A model generated the notes under the pieces. That model ran no database searches and had not been told where the DNA came from. It was given only the letters and a program-made list of their open reading frames with translations. A stretch of 64,000 bases of DNA from contig NZ_CP092333.1 of the NCBI RefSeq assembly GCF_018595675.2, positions 2,876,001 through 2,940,000 on the forward strand, read 5' to 3'. Position numbers and translations under genes: made by a program. The stretch comes from Flavihumibacter fluvii (GTDB lineage Bacteria > Bacteroidota > Bacteroidia > Chitinophagales > Chitinophagaceae). The number at the start of each line of letters is the position of its first letter. Positions within the stretch are counted from its first letter, which is position 1. Below, piece by piece: positions 19,766-28,410 of the stretch.

Positions 19766-20650
19766 ATGACCGGCAATTCAGCCAAAATGAAGAAAATTCC
19801 GATAAGGCAACTCATTTCCCCAAGGCAGGAAATTCCATCTACCGAACGTTTTAAGATACGCAAGGTCCAGGACCTGCTGGACAGGGAGGACTTATTCCAT
19901 GAATTGCACCGGCATGATTTCTTTTTTATTATTGCTTTACAAAAGGGCGCGGGTATCCATGAAATCGACTTTACACCGTATAAAGTTATCGATAATGCTA
20001 TTTTCTTTATGCGCCCCGGACAGGTGCACCAGCTCCAATTGAAAGCGGATTCGACAGGATACATAATAGAATTTAACACCGAATTTTACCATCCAAAAGA
20101 CAGGGTGTCAACCCAGCGATTACGAAAAGCCAGCAATAAAAACTACTGTGAACTGGAGACAAACAGGTTTGAAAAATTATATGGTATTCTAACGAATATT
20201 TTCCAGGAGTATACTGACAGGGAGGAAGGATTCCAGGATGTCATTAAAGCAAACCTGGATATTTTCTTTATTGAATATGTAAGGCAGAGCCCGAATCCCA
20301 ATGGCCCGTCAACAACTGTCAATCCCTATACACAGGAACGCCTTGAAGAATTTTTAGCCCTTTTGGAATCCCACATTACTACACAAAAACAAGTTAGCCA
20401 GTACACTGACCTGATGAATCTTTCCCCTTACCAGCTAAATGAAATCACGAAAGCAACGATGGGGAAAACAGCCTCTGAATTAATCAATGAACATATTATC
20501 CTGGAGGCCAAAAGAAACCTGCTGGCCACACCCAATCAAATCAAAGATATAGCCGACATCCTGGGCTACGAAGACGTTTCCTATTTTATCCGATTCTTCA
20601 GGAAGCAAACCGGGTATTCGCCTGAAGCGTTCCGGAATAATCATAGATAA
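19766..20650 (+). CDS. AraC-family transcriptional regulator
   Basis: 294 residues (an ATG seven codons in, at 19787, is an alternative start). N-terminal cupin-like ligand domain (LHRHDFFFIIALQKG, MRPGQVHQL) and C-terminal double helix-turn-helix: QVSQYTDLMNLSPYQLNEIT then IKDIADILGYEDVSYFIRFF and KQTGYSPEAFR. It sits between the flavoprotein operon and the dehydrogenase gene. Three promoters around it share an operator with identical geometry, so it is the natural candidate to bind them (inference). Confidence 0.88.
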   Translation: MTGNSAKMKKIPIRQLISPRQEIPSTERFKIRKVQDLLDREDLFHELHRHDFFFIIALQKGAGIHEIDFTPYKVIDNAIFFMRPGQVHQLQLKADSTGYIIEFNTEFYHPKDRVSTQRLRKASNKNYCELETNRFEKLYGILTNIFQEYTDREEGFQDVIKANLDIFFIEYVRQSPNPNGPSTTVNPYTQERLEEFLALLESHITTQKQVSQYTDLMNLSPYQLNEITKATMGKTASELINEHIILEAKRNLLATPNQIKDIADILGYEDVSYFIRFFRKQTGYSPEAFRNNHR

Positions 20651-20658
20651 GTCCCACA

Positions 20659-20707
20659 CAACTGCAGCATTGTCCTGTCCTGCCACCTGCCGGTGAAATT
20701 ACTTTTG
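20659..20707 (+). promoter_or_regulatory. AraC-type operator plus -7 element for the SDR gene
   Basis: CAACTGCAG (20659-20667), 2 bases, TTGTCCTG (20670-20677), 22 bases, TACTTTTG (20700-20707). The operator halves are identical to those before the beta-barrel gene. The gene starts 22 bases after the -7 element. Confidence 0.65.
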
Positions 20708-20729
20708 TGTCTATAAATATTTACACAAC

Positions 20730-21326
20730 ATGAAAATTATCATCGTAGGTGCATCAGGCACAATGGGAAAGCACTTAGCCAGTGCATTTGAAAAAGAACA
20801 TGAAGTAATTAAAGCTTCTGCAAACGGCGGGGATGTACAGGTAGATATTACGTCTACCGAATCCATCGAAAGTTTTTTCAGGCAGGTCGGTCCATTTGAT
20901 GCACTCATCAGTACAGCAGGCCCGACCTATGTTGGTCCATGGAAAAAAATGTCCGGCAAGGAATTCAGGAAAGGCGTTGACGGCAAAATGATGGGACAGA
21001 TCAACCTGGTACTTATCGGGCAGCACTACATCAATCCTAACGGATCATTTACATTAATTACCGGTGCCCTGACCCATGATCCCCAAAAGAATTTTGCCAA
21101 TGCCTCGGCAGCCAATGGAGCTGTAGAAGCATTTGTACGGGCAGCGGCCATTGAATTGGACAATGGCATCCGCATCAATGCAGTCAGTCCTACTGTAATT
21201 GAAAATTCACCACAATATTTTCCCTTTTTTCCCGGGGATATTCCTGTAACCATGCAACAGTTGGAATTCGGCTTCCGTAAAGCTGTGTTTGGCGCCAATA
21301 CCGGGCAGGTAATAAAACCATACTAA
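20730..21326 (+). CDS. Short-chain dehydrogenase of the Tyr-less PRK07578-like type
   Basis: 198 residues. NAD(P)-binding GASGTMGKHLA near residue 7, the acidic segment DVQVDITS, a DALISTAGP strand, GQINLVLIGQHYINPNGSFT and a C-terminal GIRINAVSPTVIE. The sequence order matches short-chain dehydrogenases like PRK07578. The catalytic YxxxK is replaced (ASAANGAVEAFVRAAA), which I believe is typical of this subfamily, so it may not be a classical alcohol dehydrogenase. Its promoter carries the AraC operator described above. Confidence 0.8.
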   Translation: MKIIIVGASGTMGKHLASAFEKEHEVIKASANGGDVQVDITSTESIESFFRQVGPFDALISTAGPTYVGPWKKMSGKEFRKGVDGKMMGQINLVLIGQHYINPNGSFTLITGALTHDPQKNFANASAANGAVEAFVRAAAIELDNGIRINAVSPTVIENSPQYFPFFPGDIPVTMQQLEFGFRKAVFGANTGQVIKPY

Positions 21327-21366
21327 TGAATAGTCGTAGTGATAATGATTTGCGGTTATGGTGGTG

Positions 21367-21449
21367 GACCAACCTTATAATATAAATACAAGGATTACCA
21401 TTTGTGGTATTTTAAGTTTGAAATGGAAGAGCAAATTAAAGCAGCCTTC
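21367..21449 (+). pseudogene. Scar of a DUF433-like antitoxin gene
   Basis: One frame reads DQPYNINTRITICGILSL, which matches the start of DUF433 (compare the remnant at 40.4 kb, QPCIINTWITIFYILSW). Shortly after, a second frame reads MEEQIKAAF, matching the later DUF433 helix. The middle is deleted and the frames differ. It fills the gap between two convergent genes. Confidence 0.4.
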
Positions 21450-22959
21450 ACACCACCGCATTCCTTTTCGCCGCTTCCTGAAACCATTTAGCGCTCAGTT
21501 TCGGAATGCGCTGTTGTGTTTTAAAATCAACGTATACCAATCCGAATCGCCGGCCATAGCCGTCGGTCCATTCGAGGTTATCCATGGCGCTCCAAACAAA
21601 GTTACCTTTCACCGGAACCCCTTCGGTGGTGGCGCGTTGCAATTGTTGCATCACATTGCGCAGGTACATCACGCGGTCTTCATCGTACACGTTACCATCG
21701 GGAGCTACGGAATCTGATGCAGCACAGCCATTCTCCGTGATATAAATTGCACGGGGTTTCCAGATGGCGTTGGTCAGTCGCGGGGCCCAGTACATCACTT
21801 CAGGGGAGAAGGTATGCCAGCCGGAAGACATTTTCGGATGCGATACATTCATGGGCACTTCGGTGTAACCAGGGGCTGTATCGCTCGGTATAACATAAGA
21901 TTTAGGGATGTATATATTGATGCCGACAAAGTCTACGGGTGAGGCGATGATTGCAAGGTCTTCGGGGGTGAATTTTGGCGCATCAGCACCTGCGGTGCGA
22001 AGGTAATCTTCATGGTATTGTCCGGAGAGCATTACATCGAGGAAGCGTGCATTGTAACTGCGGGTGGCTTTTTCGGCGGCAGCCACATAATCGGGTGTAT
22101 CGATGATGGGCACGGCGGAGAACATCACTTCGGCCGGACCGACCCTGGTGCCCGTAGTACCCATGGCGCGGATGGCCTGCACGCCCAGACCATGCGCCAG
22201 TACGGCATGATGCGCCACCTGGTTAATGGCGCCTGGTTTCAGTTTCAGTCCGGGTGCCAGTTCAATATTCACTGCTTTACCCTGCGCGGTCATACTAACA
22301 CCCTTGTGGCCCATATCAACAAAATTCTGGAATTCATTAAGCGTGAAATAATCCTTTACACGGTCGCCCAGGCCTTTGGCCACAAAGCCGGCATAATCCC
22401 CGAAGGCTTTGGCTGTATCGCGCGATTGCCAGCCACCTTTATCCTGCAGGGCTTGTGGCAGGTCCCAATGATATAATGTTGGATATGGCGTGACGCCTGC
22501 GGCGAGTAGTTCATCTACCAGGCGGGAATAAAAATCGAGCCCGGCGGGGTTTGGTTTTCCTGTGCCATTTGGAAAGATCCTGGTCCAGGCGATAGAGAAA
22601 CGATAGGCATTGGCACCGAGGTCTTTAATGATTGTCACATCTTCTTTATAACGCCGGTAATGGTCGATGGCTACATCACCGGTATCGTTGTTGCGCATTT
22701 TACCAGGAATATGGCTGTAGGTATCCCAGATCGATTTGCCCTTTCCATCGGCGGCAGGTGAGCCCTCTATTTGGTAGGCAGCAGTGGCGACACCCCATTG
22801 GAACCCGTCCGGAAAACGCAGGTCGGCAGGTTTTGGCGACCCTGCGGCAGGCGCGGCATTGGGGGCAGCAAACCCAAGCAAGGTGGCTACAGAAGCACCG
22901 GCAGCTGTTACACTGGAAGCTTTTACAAAATCACGGCGGCTGAATGTACTCTTTTTCAT
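21448..22959 (-). CDS. Tat-exported family 1 glycoside hydrolase (beta-glucosidase-like)
   Basis: 503 residues. Tat signal with SRRDFVKASSV near the N terminus, then a complete GH1 barrel starting FPDGFQWGVATAAYQIEG. The acid/base is Glu209 in YFTLNEFQ and the nucleophile Glu409 in IYITENG. The usual TLNEP has Phe instead of Pro. GH1 enzymes hydrolyse beta-glucosides and beta-galactosides; export by Tat points to periplasmic action. Single gene on the minus strand, facing the SDR gene. Confidence 0.92.
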   Translation of the reverse strand: MKKSTFSRRDFVKASSVTAAGASVATLLGFAAPNAAPAAGSPKPADLRFPDGFQWGVATAAYQIEGSPAADGKGKSIWDTYSHIPGKMRNNDTGDVAIDHYRRYKEDVTIIKDLGANAYRFSIAWTRIFPNGTGKPNPAGLDFYSRLVDELLAAGVTPYPTLYHWDLPQALQDKGGWQSRDTAKAFGDYAGFVAKGLGDRVKDYFTLNEFQNFVDMGHKGVSMTAQGKAVNIELAPGLKLKPGAINQVAHHAVLAHGLGVQAIRAMGTTGTRVGPAEVMFSAVPIIDTPDYVAAAEKATRSYNARFLDVMLSGQYHEDYLRTAGADAPKFTPEDLAIIASPVDFVGINIYIPKSYVIPSDTAPGYTEVPMNVSHPKMSSGWHTFSPEVMYWAPRLTNAIWKPRAIYITENGCAASDSVAPDGNVYDEDRVMYLRNVMQQLQRATTEGVPVKGNFVWSAMDNLEWTDGYGRRFGLVYVDFKTQQRIPKLSAKWFQEAAKRNAVV

Positions 22960-23258
22960 GATCAGGTTTTTAATGGATGTAACAGGGTGCGGGATAAATG
23001 CGGGGACGGGAATTTAAAATATAAAATTAATTGATTGGAGGGTTACGGTATTGATGGGAAATGGGTAAAGATGTGCTGGTACTTAAACAGAAACGGCTAT
23101 ACTGCTGCCAGCGATTACATGCGTTAATTATGGCCTTGCATAGGCCCGGTGGCCAAACGATTATCGTCTATGTTAACCTCTATTATCTGGAGGATAAATC
23201 TTATCTTTTATACAGTTTATTTGTCATAATGGCTTATCCGCAGCAATAACCCCATACC
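22960..23258. other. Divergent intergenic region, no gene seen
   Basis: 299 bases between the GH1 gene and the secreted unknown, which diverge. It must contain both promoters. I see no clear palindrome, terminator or small gene in it. Confidence 0.5.
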
Positions 23259-24668
23259 GTGATAAAGACAGCGATACTCATTTGCCTTAGCCTGCTACAA
23301 ATTGTTTGCTACAGCCAGCAACCTGTTATCTCCGTTCAAAGTTTTGAATACATCTGGCAAAAGAAATTAACCCCAGAATCAGTTGGCAACCAGGTAAACA
23401 TTCTTTTACCAGAAGATAATAAACGGGTTGTTGAAAATAGTTTTGCGAATGCCATTCGACAAAGGTGGAATACAGAAATATCACCACTAAAATTGACAGT
23501 TAAATCTTTTTCCAGCCTTACATTTTCAAATACCCCAAAATTCAATACAAAGCTTAAAGAAAAGCAGCCCGGCACCTGGTATATGTTTCTTCAACTGTTT
23601 GACGATGGCGGTACCGTATTCTATAATGAGGATGGCAGTTTGGCCACTCCCCTGCAACTAAAATGTAAAGTAGTAAGCTTTAATGATTCAGTCGTATTTG
23701 AACGAATCTTAACTGTGAAAATGAATATAGAAAAAGCCCCTTCAGACCAGGTGGTACTCGAAAGACTGAAAGCGCATCCGGTACATTTTATACAATCATT
23801 TGATAGCCTCGCAGCCTGGCTGTTCCAGCCTGAAAATATCACCAGGAAAGAGGTTTGGCTTAAGCCGGCATGTGTATATACACTAAGGAAACCTGCATCG
23901 CAGCCTATAACCCAATTGCTTTACGAATATAATGACTCCATTGTTCATCACCTGACACAGCCACAGTTCCTGTTTCACAGTTCCGGACCAGCCTACACAG
24001 ATAAGGCTTCCCATAACAATGCGGGTGGCAATACCGTTTCAGGTGCAATTACACTTTTTACGGGGATCAGCATTAAAAAGGCAAGGGTATTTGAATACAC
24101 GGCTAATTTCCTTTTTAGGGAAGATGACAACACCGCTTATAATTGTATAATTAATTATGCAGAAAGGGAAAGTAGCGAACGGGAAAGAGAAAAAATGGTG
24201 AATAGCGACGGTAGTAAAACCTATTCGCTTAAAAGCGGCGCTTACACTTTGGCCGAGCGACGTACAGACTCCCAGTACCTTCAGGTAATAACAAGGAATG
24301 CCGATACTACTGCTACGTTTACCATTAGTTATAGAAGGGATGCAAATGCACGCAGCTTCTATAAACAAATGTGGGATGGAATGGACAGTTCCACCATTAT
24401 TGACTTGCCCGCCGAATGGAATAACAGATCGGAGGAAGATGATTTAATTGTGCGGGTTAAAACAGCTGGTCATGGTTTTTATATGAAGACAAAAGAGGAA
24501 AACACTGTTAAAGAATTTTATATCAATGATACACCGGCCCTGATTATATATGGAAAAACAAGGCCTTCCAAAGCCCTGCTGTTACAACCCGTTTCAGTGG
24601 GGGATCTTAAGCTTTGTACCATTCTTGCATCTTTGCCTTATGCATATTTCAACTATAGTGCCCTTTAA
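23259..24668 (+). CDS. Secreted protein of unknown function
   Basis: 469 residues from a GTG start; the start is chosen because it gives a clean signal peptide (MIKTAILICLSLLQIVCYSQ). The rest is soluble and beta-rich, with no motif I recognise. A central segment (ARVFEYTANFLFREDDNTAY) and repeated short strands suggest a lipoprotein-like or binding fold, but this is a guess. It stands alone between a divergent and a convergent neighbour. Confidence 0.7.
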   Translation: MIKTAILICLSLLQIVCYSQQPVISVQSFEYIWQKKLTPESVGNQVNILLPEDNKRVVENSFANAIRQRWNTEISPLKLTVKSFSSLTFSNTPKFNTKLKEKQPGTWYMFLQLFDDGGTVFYNEDGSLATPLQLKCKVVSFNDSVVFERILTVKMNIEKAPSDQVVLERLKAHPVHFIQSFDSLAAWLFQPENITRKEVWLKPACVYTLRKPASQPITQLLYEYNDSIVHHLTQPQFLFHSSGPAYTDKASHNNAGGNTVSGAITLFTGISIKKARVFEYTANFLFREDDNTAYNCIINYAERESSEREREKMVNSDGSKTYSLKSGAYTLAERRTDSQYLQVITRNADTTATFTISYRRDANARSFYKQMWDGMDSSTIIDLPAEWNNRSEEDDLIVRVKTAGHGFYMKTKEENTVKEFYINDTPALIIYGKTRPSKALLLQPVSVGDLKLCTILASLPYAYFNYSAL

Positions 24669-24766
24669 TTCAAGATTTGTATCTCCCGGTAGTTCATTTC
24701 CTATAACCGGGGTGTCCGGTAGTTTTTCTCCAATTGCACGATGTCGTCTTCATGTATCATCCCGCT

Positions 24767-25867
24767 TCAATAATTTTTATATAAGTACTTCTCAACTTTT
24801 TTCCAATAGGCAAAAAAAGAAGGATGATAACCGAAGACTTCCGGTGCGATCCAATCCCTTGCATCCATTGTTCCCGTATATCCAACATTCAGTGGATGTT
24901 CCTTATAATAGATATCGCTTACATTATACTGCTTCAAAAAAGCTTCAAAAGACCCGCGGTACACCTGCAAACCTGGAATATTCTTACTTAGCGCCAGCAT
25001 AAATTCAATACATTTTTTACTCACCGGGTAGGCCGAAAAAAAATCCGGATCAATCAGTAAAATCCGGTTACCGGCTTCATGCTGGTGCCATAACGGATCG
25101 AGGTTGTAGTAATTATAGATAAAAGTTGGCAGCCTCGCATTAAGTTGAATGGCCGCGCTAACCGGCAATTCAATTCCAGGAATGAACTTTTGGGTGACCA
25201 ACAATTGATCGGGAGTTTCCATTGCCTCAATTGCCGCATACGAATCATCCAAATACGTGTTTTGTTGGCTGGTGTGTGTGTATTTATTGATGTTCTCCTG
25301 GTTGGCATAATACTTTTTATGGCTGTTGGCACCCGCAACCCACTGCCAGCTGCAGGCATTACTGGCCCAATCCCCATCCAGTAAATGGTAATACATCCAT
25401 TGGGCCGGATGATACCAATGGCATTTTGCAATATTACACACCAGGGAAGCCGTGTACATCCTGCAATGATTGTGCATGTAGCCACTGTCGTATAATTGCG
25501 CTATAGCATTGTCAATACCCTTTATACCGGTTGCAGCCTGTAAAATTTGTGAAGGAATCCCATCATTCAAAACGGGCTGTTGCGGTTGTTTTATATCCTG
25601 GTTCAAATCTTTAACCTGGCCCAGCCGCTGGAAATAATCCCGCCAGCATAATTCTTTTACAAAGGAGCTGATTTCCGGGAGCGTATAGCCCTTTTCCATA
25701 ACCCTTTCAAGCACTTGCCTGGTGCTGATGACGCCTCTTGAAATATAGGGCGACAAACCGGTTATCGCACCGTCAACGTAGTTGCGCGTCCTGCCATATT
25801 GTAACGGATCAACCTGGTCAATTTTTTCAAGAATACTTTCAAAGCCTGTTGGAAATTTCAACGCCAT
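24767..25867 (-). CDS. Photolyase/cryptochrome-like FAD protein, apparently permuted
   Basis: 366 residues. The FAD-binding part of photolyases comes first: YVDGAITGLSPYISRGVIS, FVKELCWRDYFQRL, NHCRMYTASLVCNIAK, LDGDWASNACSWQWVAGANS. After about residue 225 a short alpha/beta stretch follows (ILLIDPDFFSAYPVSKKCIE, GLQVYRGSFEAFLKQYNV) that resembles the antenna Rossmann domain normally found at the N terminus. The usual N-terminal antenna domain is absent. It is immediately downstream of the TIGR03643 gene (TAG followed by ATG), in an operon with an acyl-CoA ligase. DNA repair or light sensing are both possible. Confidence 0.75.
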   Translation of the reverse strand: MALKFPTGFESILEKIDQVDPLQYGRTRNYVDGAITGLSPYISRGVISTRQVLERVMEKGYTLPEISSFVKELCWRDYFQRLGQVKDLNQDIKQPQQPVLNDGIPSQILQAATGIKGIDNAIAQLYDSGYMHNHCRMYTASLVCNIAKCHWYHPAQWMYYHLLDGDWASNACSWQWVAGANSHKKYYANQENINKYTHTSQQNTYLDDSYAAIEAMETPDQLLVTQKFIPGIELPVSAAIQLNARLPTFIYNYYNLDPLWHQHEAGNRILLIDPDFFSAYPVSKKCIEFMLALSKNIPGLQVYRGSFEAFLKQYNVSDIYYKEHPLNVGYTGTMDARDWIAPEVFGYHPSFFAYWKKVEKYLYKNY

Positions 25868-26137
25868 CTATCGCTTGCTTATTTTATTCATCGAAATGGT
25901 TTTTTGAAGCGTGCATTTAAACCGGTTTATTCCGGGATGTCTTTTTTTTGCATGCTTTTGGCTGGTGCCGCTGTTTACCCGCTTTCTCCACAAATTAAAA
26001 CTGCCCCGTTTTAATTCTTTCCGCATTAAGGCAATTACATCAGCCTCTGAAAAACCAAACTGTATTTTGATGGCTTCAAAAGGTGTCCGGTCTTCCCAGG
26101 CCATTTCAATTATTCTGTCAATATCTTTTTGTTCCAT
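25868..26137 (-). CDS. TIGR03643-family protein
   Basis: 89 residues from the ATG at 26137 (upstream in-frame codons are within the neighbouring intergenic region and less like the family). The core DRIIEMAWEDRTPFEAIKIQ, then FGFSEADVIALMRKELK, is the signature of TIGR03643, a small family of unknown function; the helical layout resembles a helix-turn-helix. It lies between the acyl-CoA ligase and the photolyase-like gene with no spacing to the latter, so a joint role with the flavoprotein is likely (inference). Confidence 0.8.
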   Translation of the reverse strand: MEQKDIDRIIEMAWEDRTPFEAIKIQFGFSEADVIALMRKELKRGSFNLWRKRVNSGTSQKHAKKRHPGINRFKCTLQKTISMNKISKR

Positions 26138-26186
26138 CAATAGATAATAGGTGATGTTTGCGTTAACATAAAACGCAGGCATTTGT

Positions 26187-27827
26187 TCAATGGATGACAG
26201 CCCCCTTGCGGTTATACCATTCCTCGTAAAATTCCGCATAGCGCATTTCAATCTCATGGCGCCTGATCTTCAGGGATGGCGTAAGCAGGTTATTCTCCAC
26301 CAGCCATTGGTCCTTCAGGACGATGATCTTATCCAGCCGTTCATGCGCATCCAGCGAAGCATTAATCGTCACCATCGTTTTCTTTAAAGCAGCAGCAAGT
26401 GCAGGTTCCGTTTGTTTCCTTCCGGCAGCCGACAAAGTAACCAGGGCCATGGGCTGGGGCAGCCCGGAACCCACCACGCAAACCTGTTCTACAAAGGGGT
26501 TGGTGGCAAACTTCATTTCAATGGGCGAAGGCACCACATACTTTCCCTTCGCGGTTTTAAAGATATCTTTTATCCTGCCGGTAATTTTCAGGAAGCTGTC
26601 CGTATCAATAAACCCTTCATCACCGGTTTTCAGGAAGCCATCCGGCGTAAACGCTTCAGCAGTTTTACCAGGGTCTTTAAAATATCCTTTCATCATGCCG
26701 AAATGCTTCACCTGGATTTCATTGTCCACCCCTAAGCGGACCTCACAATCCGGCAGCGGCTGGCCAACAAAACCAATGCGGATCTTTTCCTTTATGGTAA
26801 CATGGGAATAGCTGCAATTCTCGGTCATGGCATAGGCCTCCTGGATATTAATACCAATCCGGGCAAACCACCTGAGCAGGTCCGGCGGAGTTGGTGAAGC
26901 CCCGGTAAAAACCAGCGAAGCTTCGTGCAAGCCGAGGTCTTTCCGGATCTTCTTTTTGATGTATTGGGCAAGGAACGGCACTTGCAGCAGGATGTTTAAT
27001 TTCTGCTGGGGCATTTTGGCCAATACGCCCTGCTGGAATTTGCTCCAGATTCGGTGAACGCCGAGAAAAACCGTTGGCTTAGCGTCTGCCATATTCTGTG
27101 CGAAGGATTGCAGGGATTCAGCAAAATAAACCTGTCCGCCTGCATATAGACTCACCATCTCCACCAGCACCCGTTCCGCAATATGCGAAAGCGGCAGGTA
27201 AGAGAAAAAGCGGTCGTACTGCCTGAAGCCCAGGTGCGCGATGGCATTTTGTGCAACAAAAGAAAAAGCGGCAAAGGTGAACATAGCCCCTTTGGGAGCA
27301 CCGGAAGTACCTGAGGTATAAATAATGCTGCAGAGGTCACTCGACGCCCGGGTGATATTGCCTTGCAATGGCCGGTGTGGCCCGGTAAACATGGACCAAT
27401 GTTCACAACCCTCATACATGCAAAATGGCAGCGAGATACATTTTATATGCGCAGGGATGCTATTTTTTATGGCATCCCAGTTATCCAGCTTCCCGACAAA
27501 TAAAACAACCGACTCACTGTGTTCCAGGATCTCCTTTAGGTTGTCTGGTTTCGTGTTAGGATAAAGCGGAACAGACACGTGGCCAGCCAGCATAATGCCC
27601 AAATCACAAACCATCCAGTGGGCGCTGTTTTTTGAGAGGATGGCAATATGGCTATGCTTAGGCAGTTTGAGTGCCAGCAGGGCCGCACCCAGTTGGCGCA
27701 CTTCCAGGGCAATCTGTCGCCAGGTCCAGCTTTGCCATTCCCCTTCAACAGGTTCCCGAAGGAAAAGCTCGTAGGGCGTTTCCTTTTCCCAGTGAAACAA
27801 CATGCTAAGCGGTGACTGGTATTCCAT
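26187..27827 (-). CDS. AMP-forming long-chain acyl-CoA synthetase
   Basis: 546 residues. The adenylate-forming signature IIYTSGTSGAPKGAMFTF lies near residue 188, then AYAMTENCSYSHV, a GEVRLG-like stretch (CEVRLGVDNEI), TGDEGFIDTDSFLKITGR and a C-terminal KGKYVVPSPIEMKF. This is the FadD15-like type that activates fatty acids with ATP and CoA in the cytoplasm. First gene of an apparent three-gene operon with TIGR03643 and the photolyase-like protein; divergent from the gene at 27.9 kb. Confidence 0.88.
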   Translation of the reverse strand: MEYQSPLSMLFHWEKETPYELFLREPVEGEWQSWTWRQIALEVRQLGAALLALKLPKHSHIAILSKNSAHWMVCDLGIMLAGHVSVPLYPNTKPDNLKEILEHSESVVLFVGKLDNWDAIKNSIPAHIKCISLPFCMYEGCEHWSMFTGPHRPLQGNITRASSDLCSIIYTSGTSGAPKGAMFTFAAFSFVAQNAIAHLGFRQYDRFFSYLPLSHIAERVLVEMVSLYAGGQVYFAESLQSFAQNMADAKPTVFLGVHRIWSKFQQGVLAKMPQQKLNILLQVPFLAQYIKKKIRKDLGLHEASLVFTGASPTPPDLLRWFARIGINIQEAYAMTENCSYSHVTIKEKIRIGFVGQPLPDCEVRLGVDNEIQVKHFGMMKGYFKDPGKTAEAFTPDGFLKTGDEGFIDTDSFLKITGRIKDIFKTAKGKYVVPSPIEMKFATNPFVEQVCVVGSGLPQPMALVTLSAAGRKQTEPALAAALKKTMVTINASLDAHERLDKIIVLKDQWLVENNLLTPSLKIRRHEIEMRYAEFYEEWYNRKGAVIH

Positions 27828-27917
27828 GATTGCTGACTAAAATACAGTAAAGGTATGATTAAGGGTAACTATTCCATAACAGTCCGGCTCACGGTATGGT
27901 TATTGAATGACTGTCAT

Positions 27918-28286
27918 ATGAACAATCAAAAACAATTCGGCGTTTGGATGGATAACCACCAGGCTGCAGTAGTAGGTAATGAAAATACAGAAGAGGGCGC
28001 TTTAAAGGTACTGGCCCATGTAAAAGGTGAAATTCCAGCGCCAAATTCCAGTGAGAAGAATTCCAATAATCATGAAAAAACCGCCCAGGCGAAGTTTTTT
28101 AAGGAAATAGCTTCACACATGGTAAACGCCACGCATGTACATGTAACGGGAACCGGCCAGGCGCAGGAGCAATTTATTCATTACCTGGCAGCCACTCCCC
28201 AATTCAAAAAAAGCAAAACAGAAGAATCTACATCCAATAAAATGAGCGACGAAAAGCTGCTCGCCTATTTTACAGATAAATTTTAA
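27918..28286 (+). CDS. Conserved Bacteroidota protein with FGVWMDNHQA start
   Basis: 122 residues from the ATG at 27918 (an upstream in-frame ATG at 27855 adds a segment unlike the family). The sequence FGVWMDNHQAAVVG ... HVKGEIPAPNSSEKN ... ATHVHVTGTGQAQEQFI is a recurrent short family in Bacteroidota. The pattern of a strand followed by VTGTG resembles release-factor-like (baeRF) folds, which would place it near ribosome-related functions, but that is speculative. Confidence 0.65.
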   Translation: MNNQKQFGVWMDNHQAAVVGNENTEEGALKVLAHVKGEIPAPNSSEKNSNNHEKTAQAKFFKEIASHMVNATHVHVTGTGQAQEQFIHYLAATPQFKKSKTEESTSNKMSDEKLLAYFTDKF

Positions 28287-28410
28287 GGGCATCCAGCCAG
28301 TTGATGGATATCGGGGTCGCCACCCGCCTTCCACCTGGTGGTTAAGTCTGCAAGCTTGCGACTAACGCCAATAAAAGAAGAGCCCCTGGGCCGGGCATGT
28401 TGTATGGATG

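Noticed and set aside
22012-22476. 154-codon plus-strand frame inside the GH1 gene
   Set aside because: Antisense to a complete GH1 enzyme with both catalytic Glu; the product has no family resemblance.
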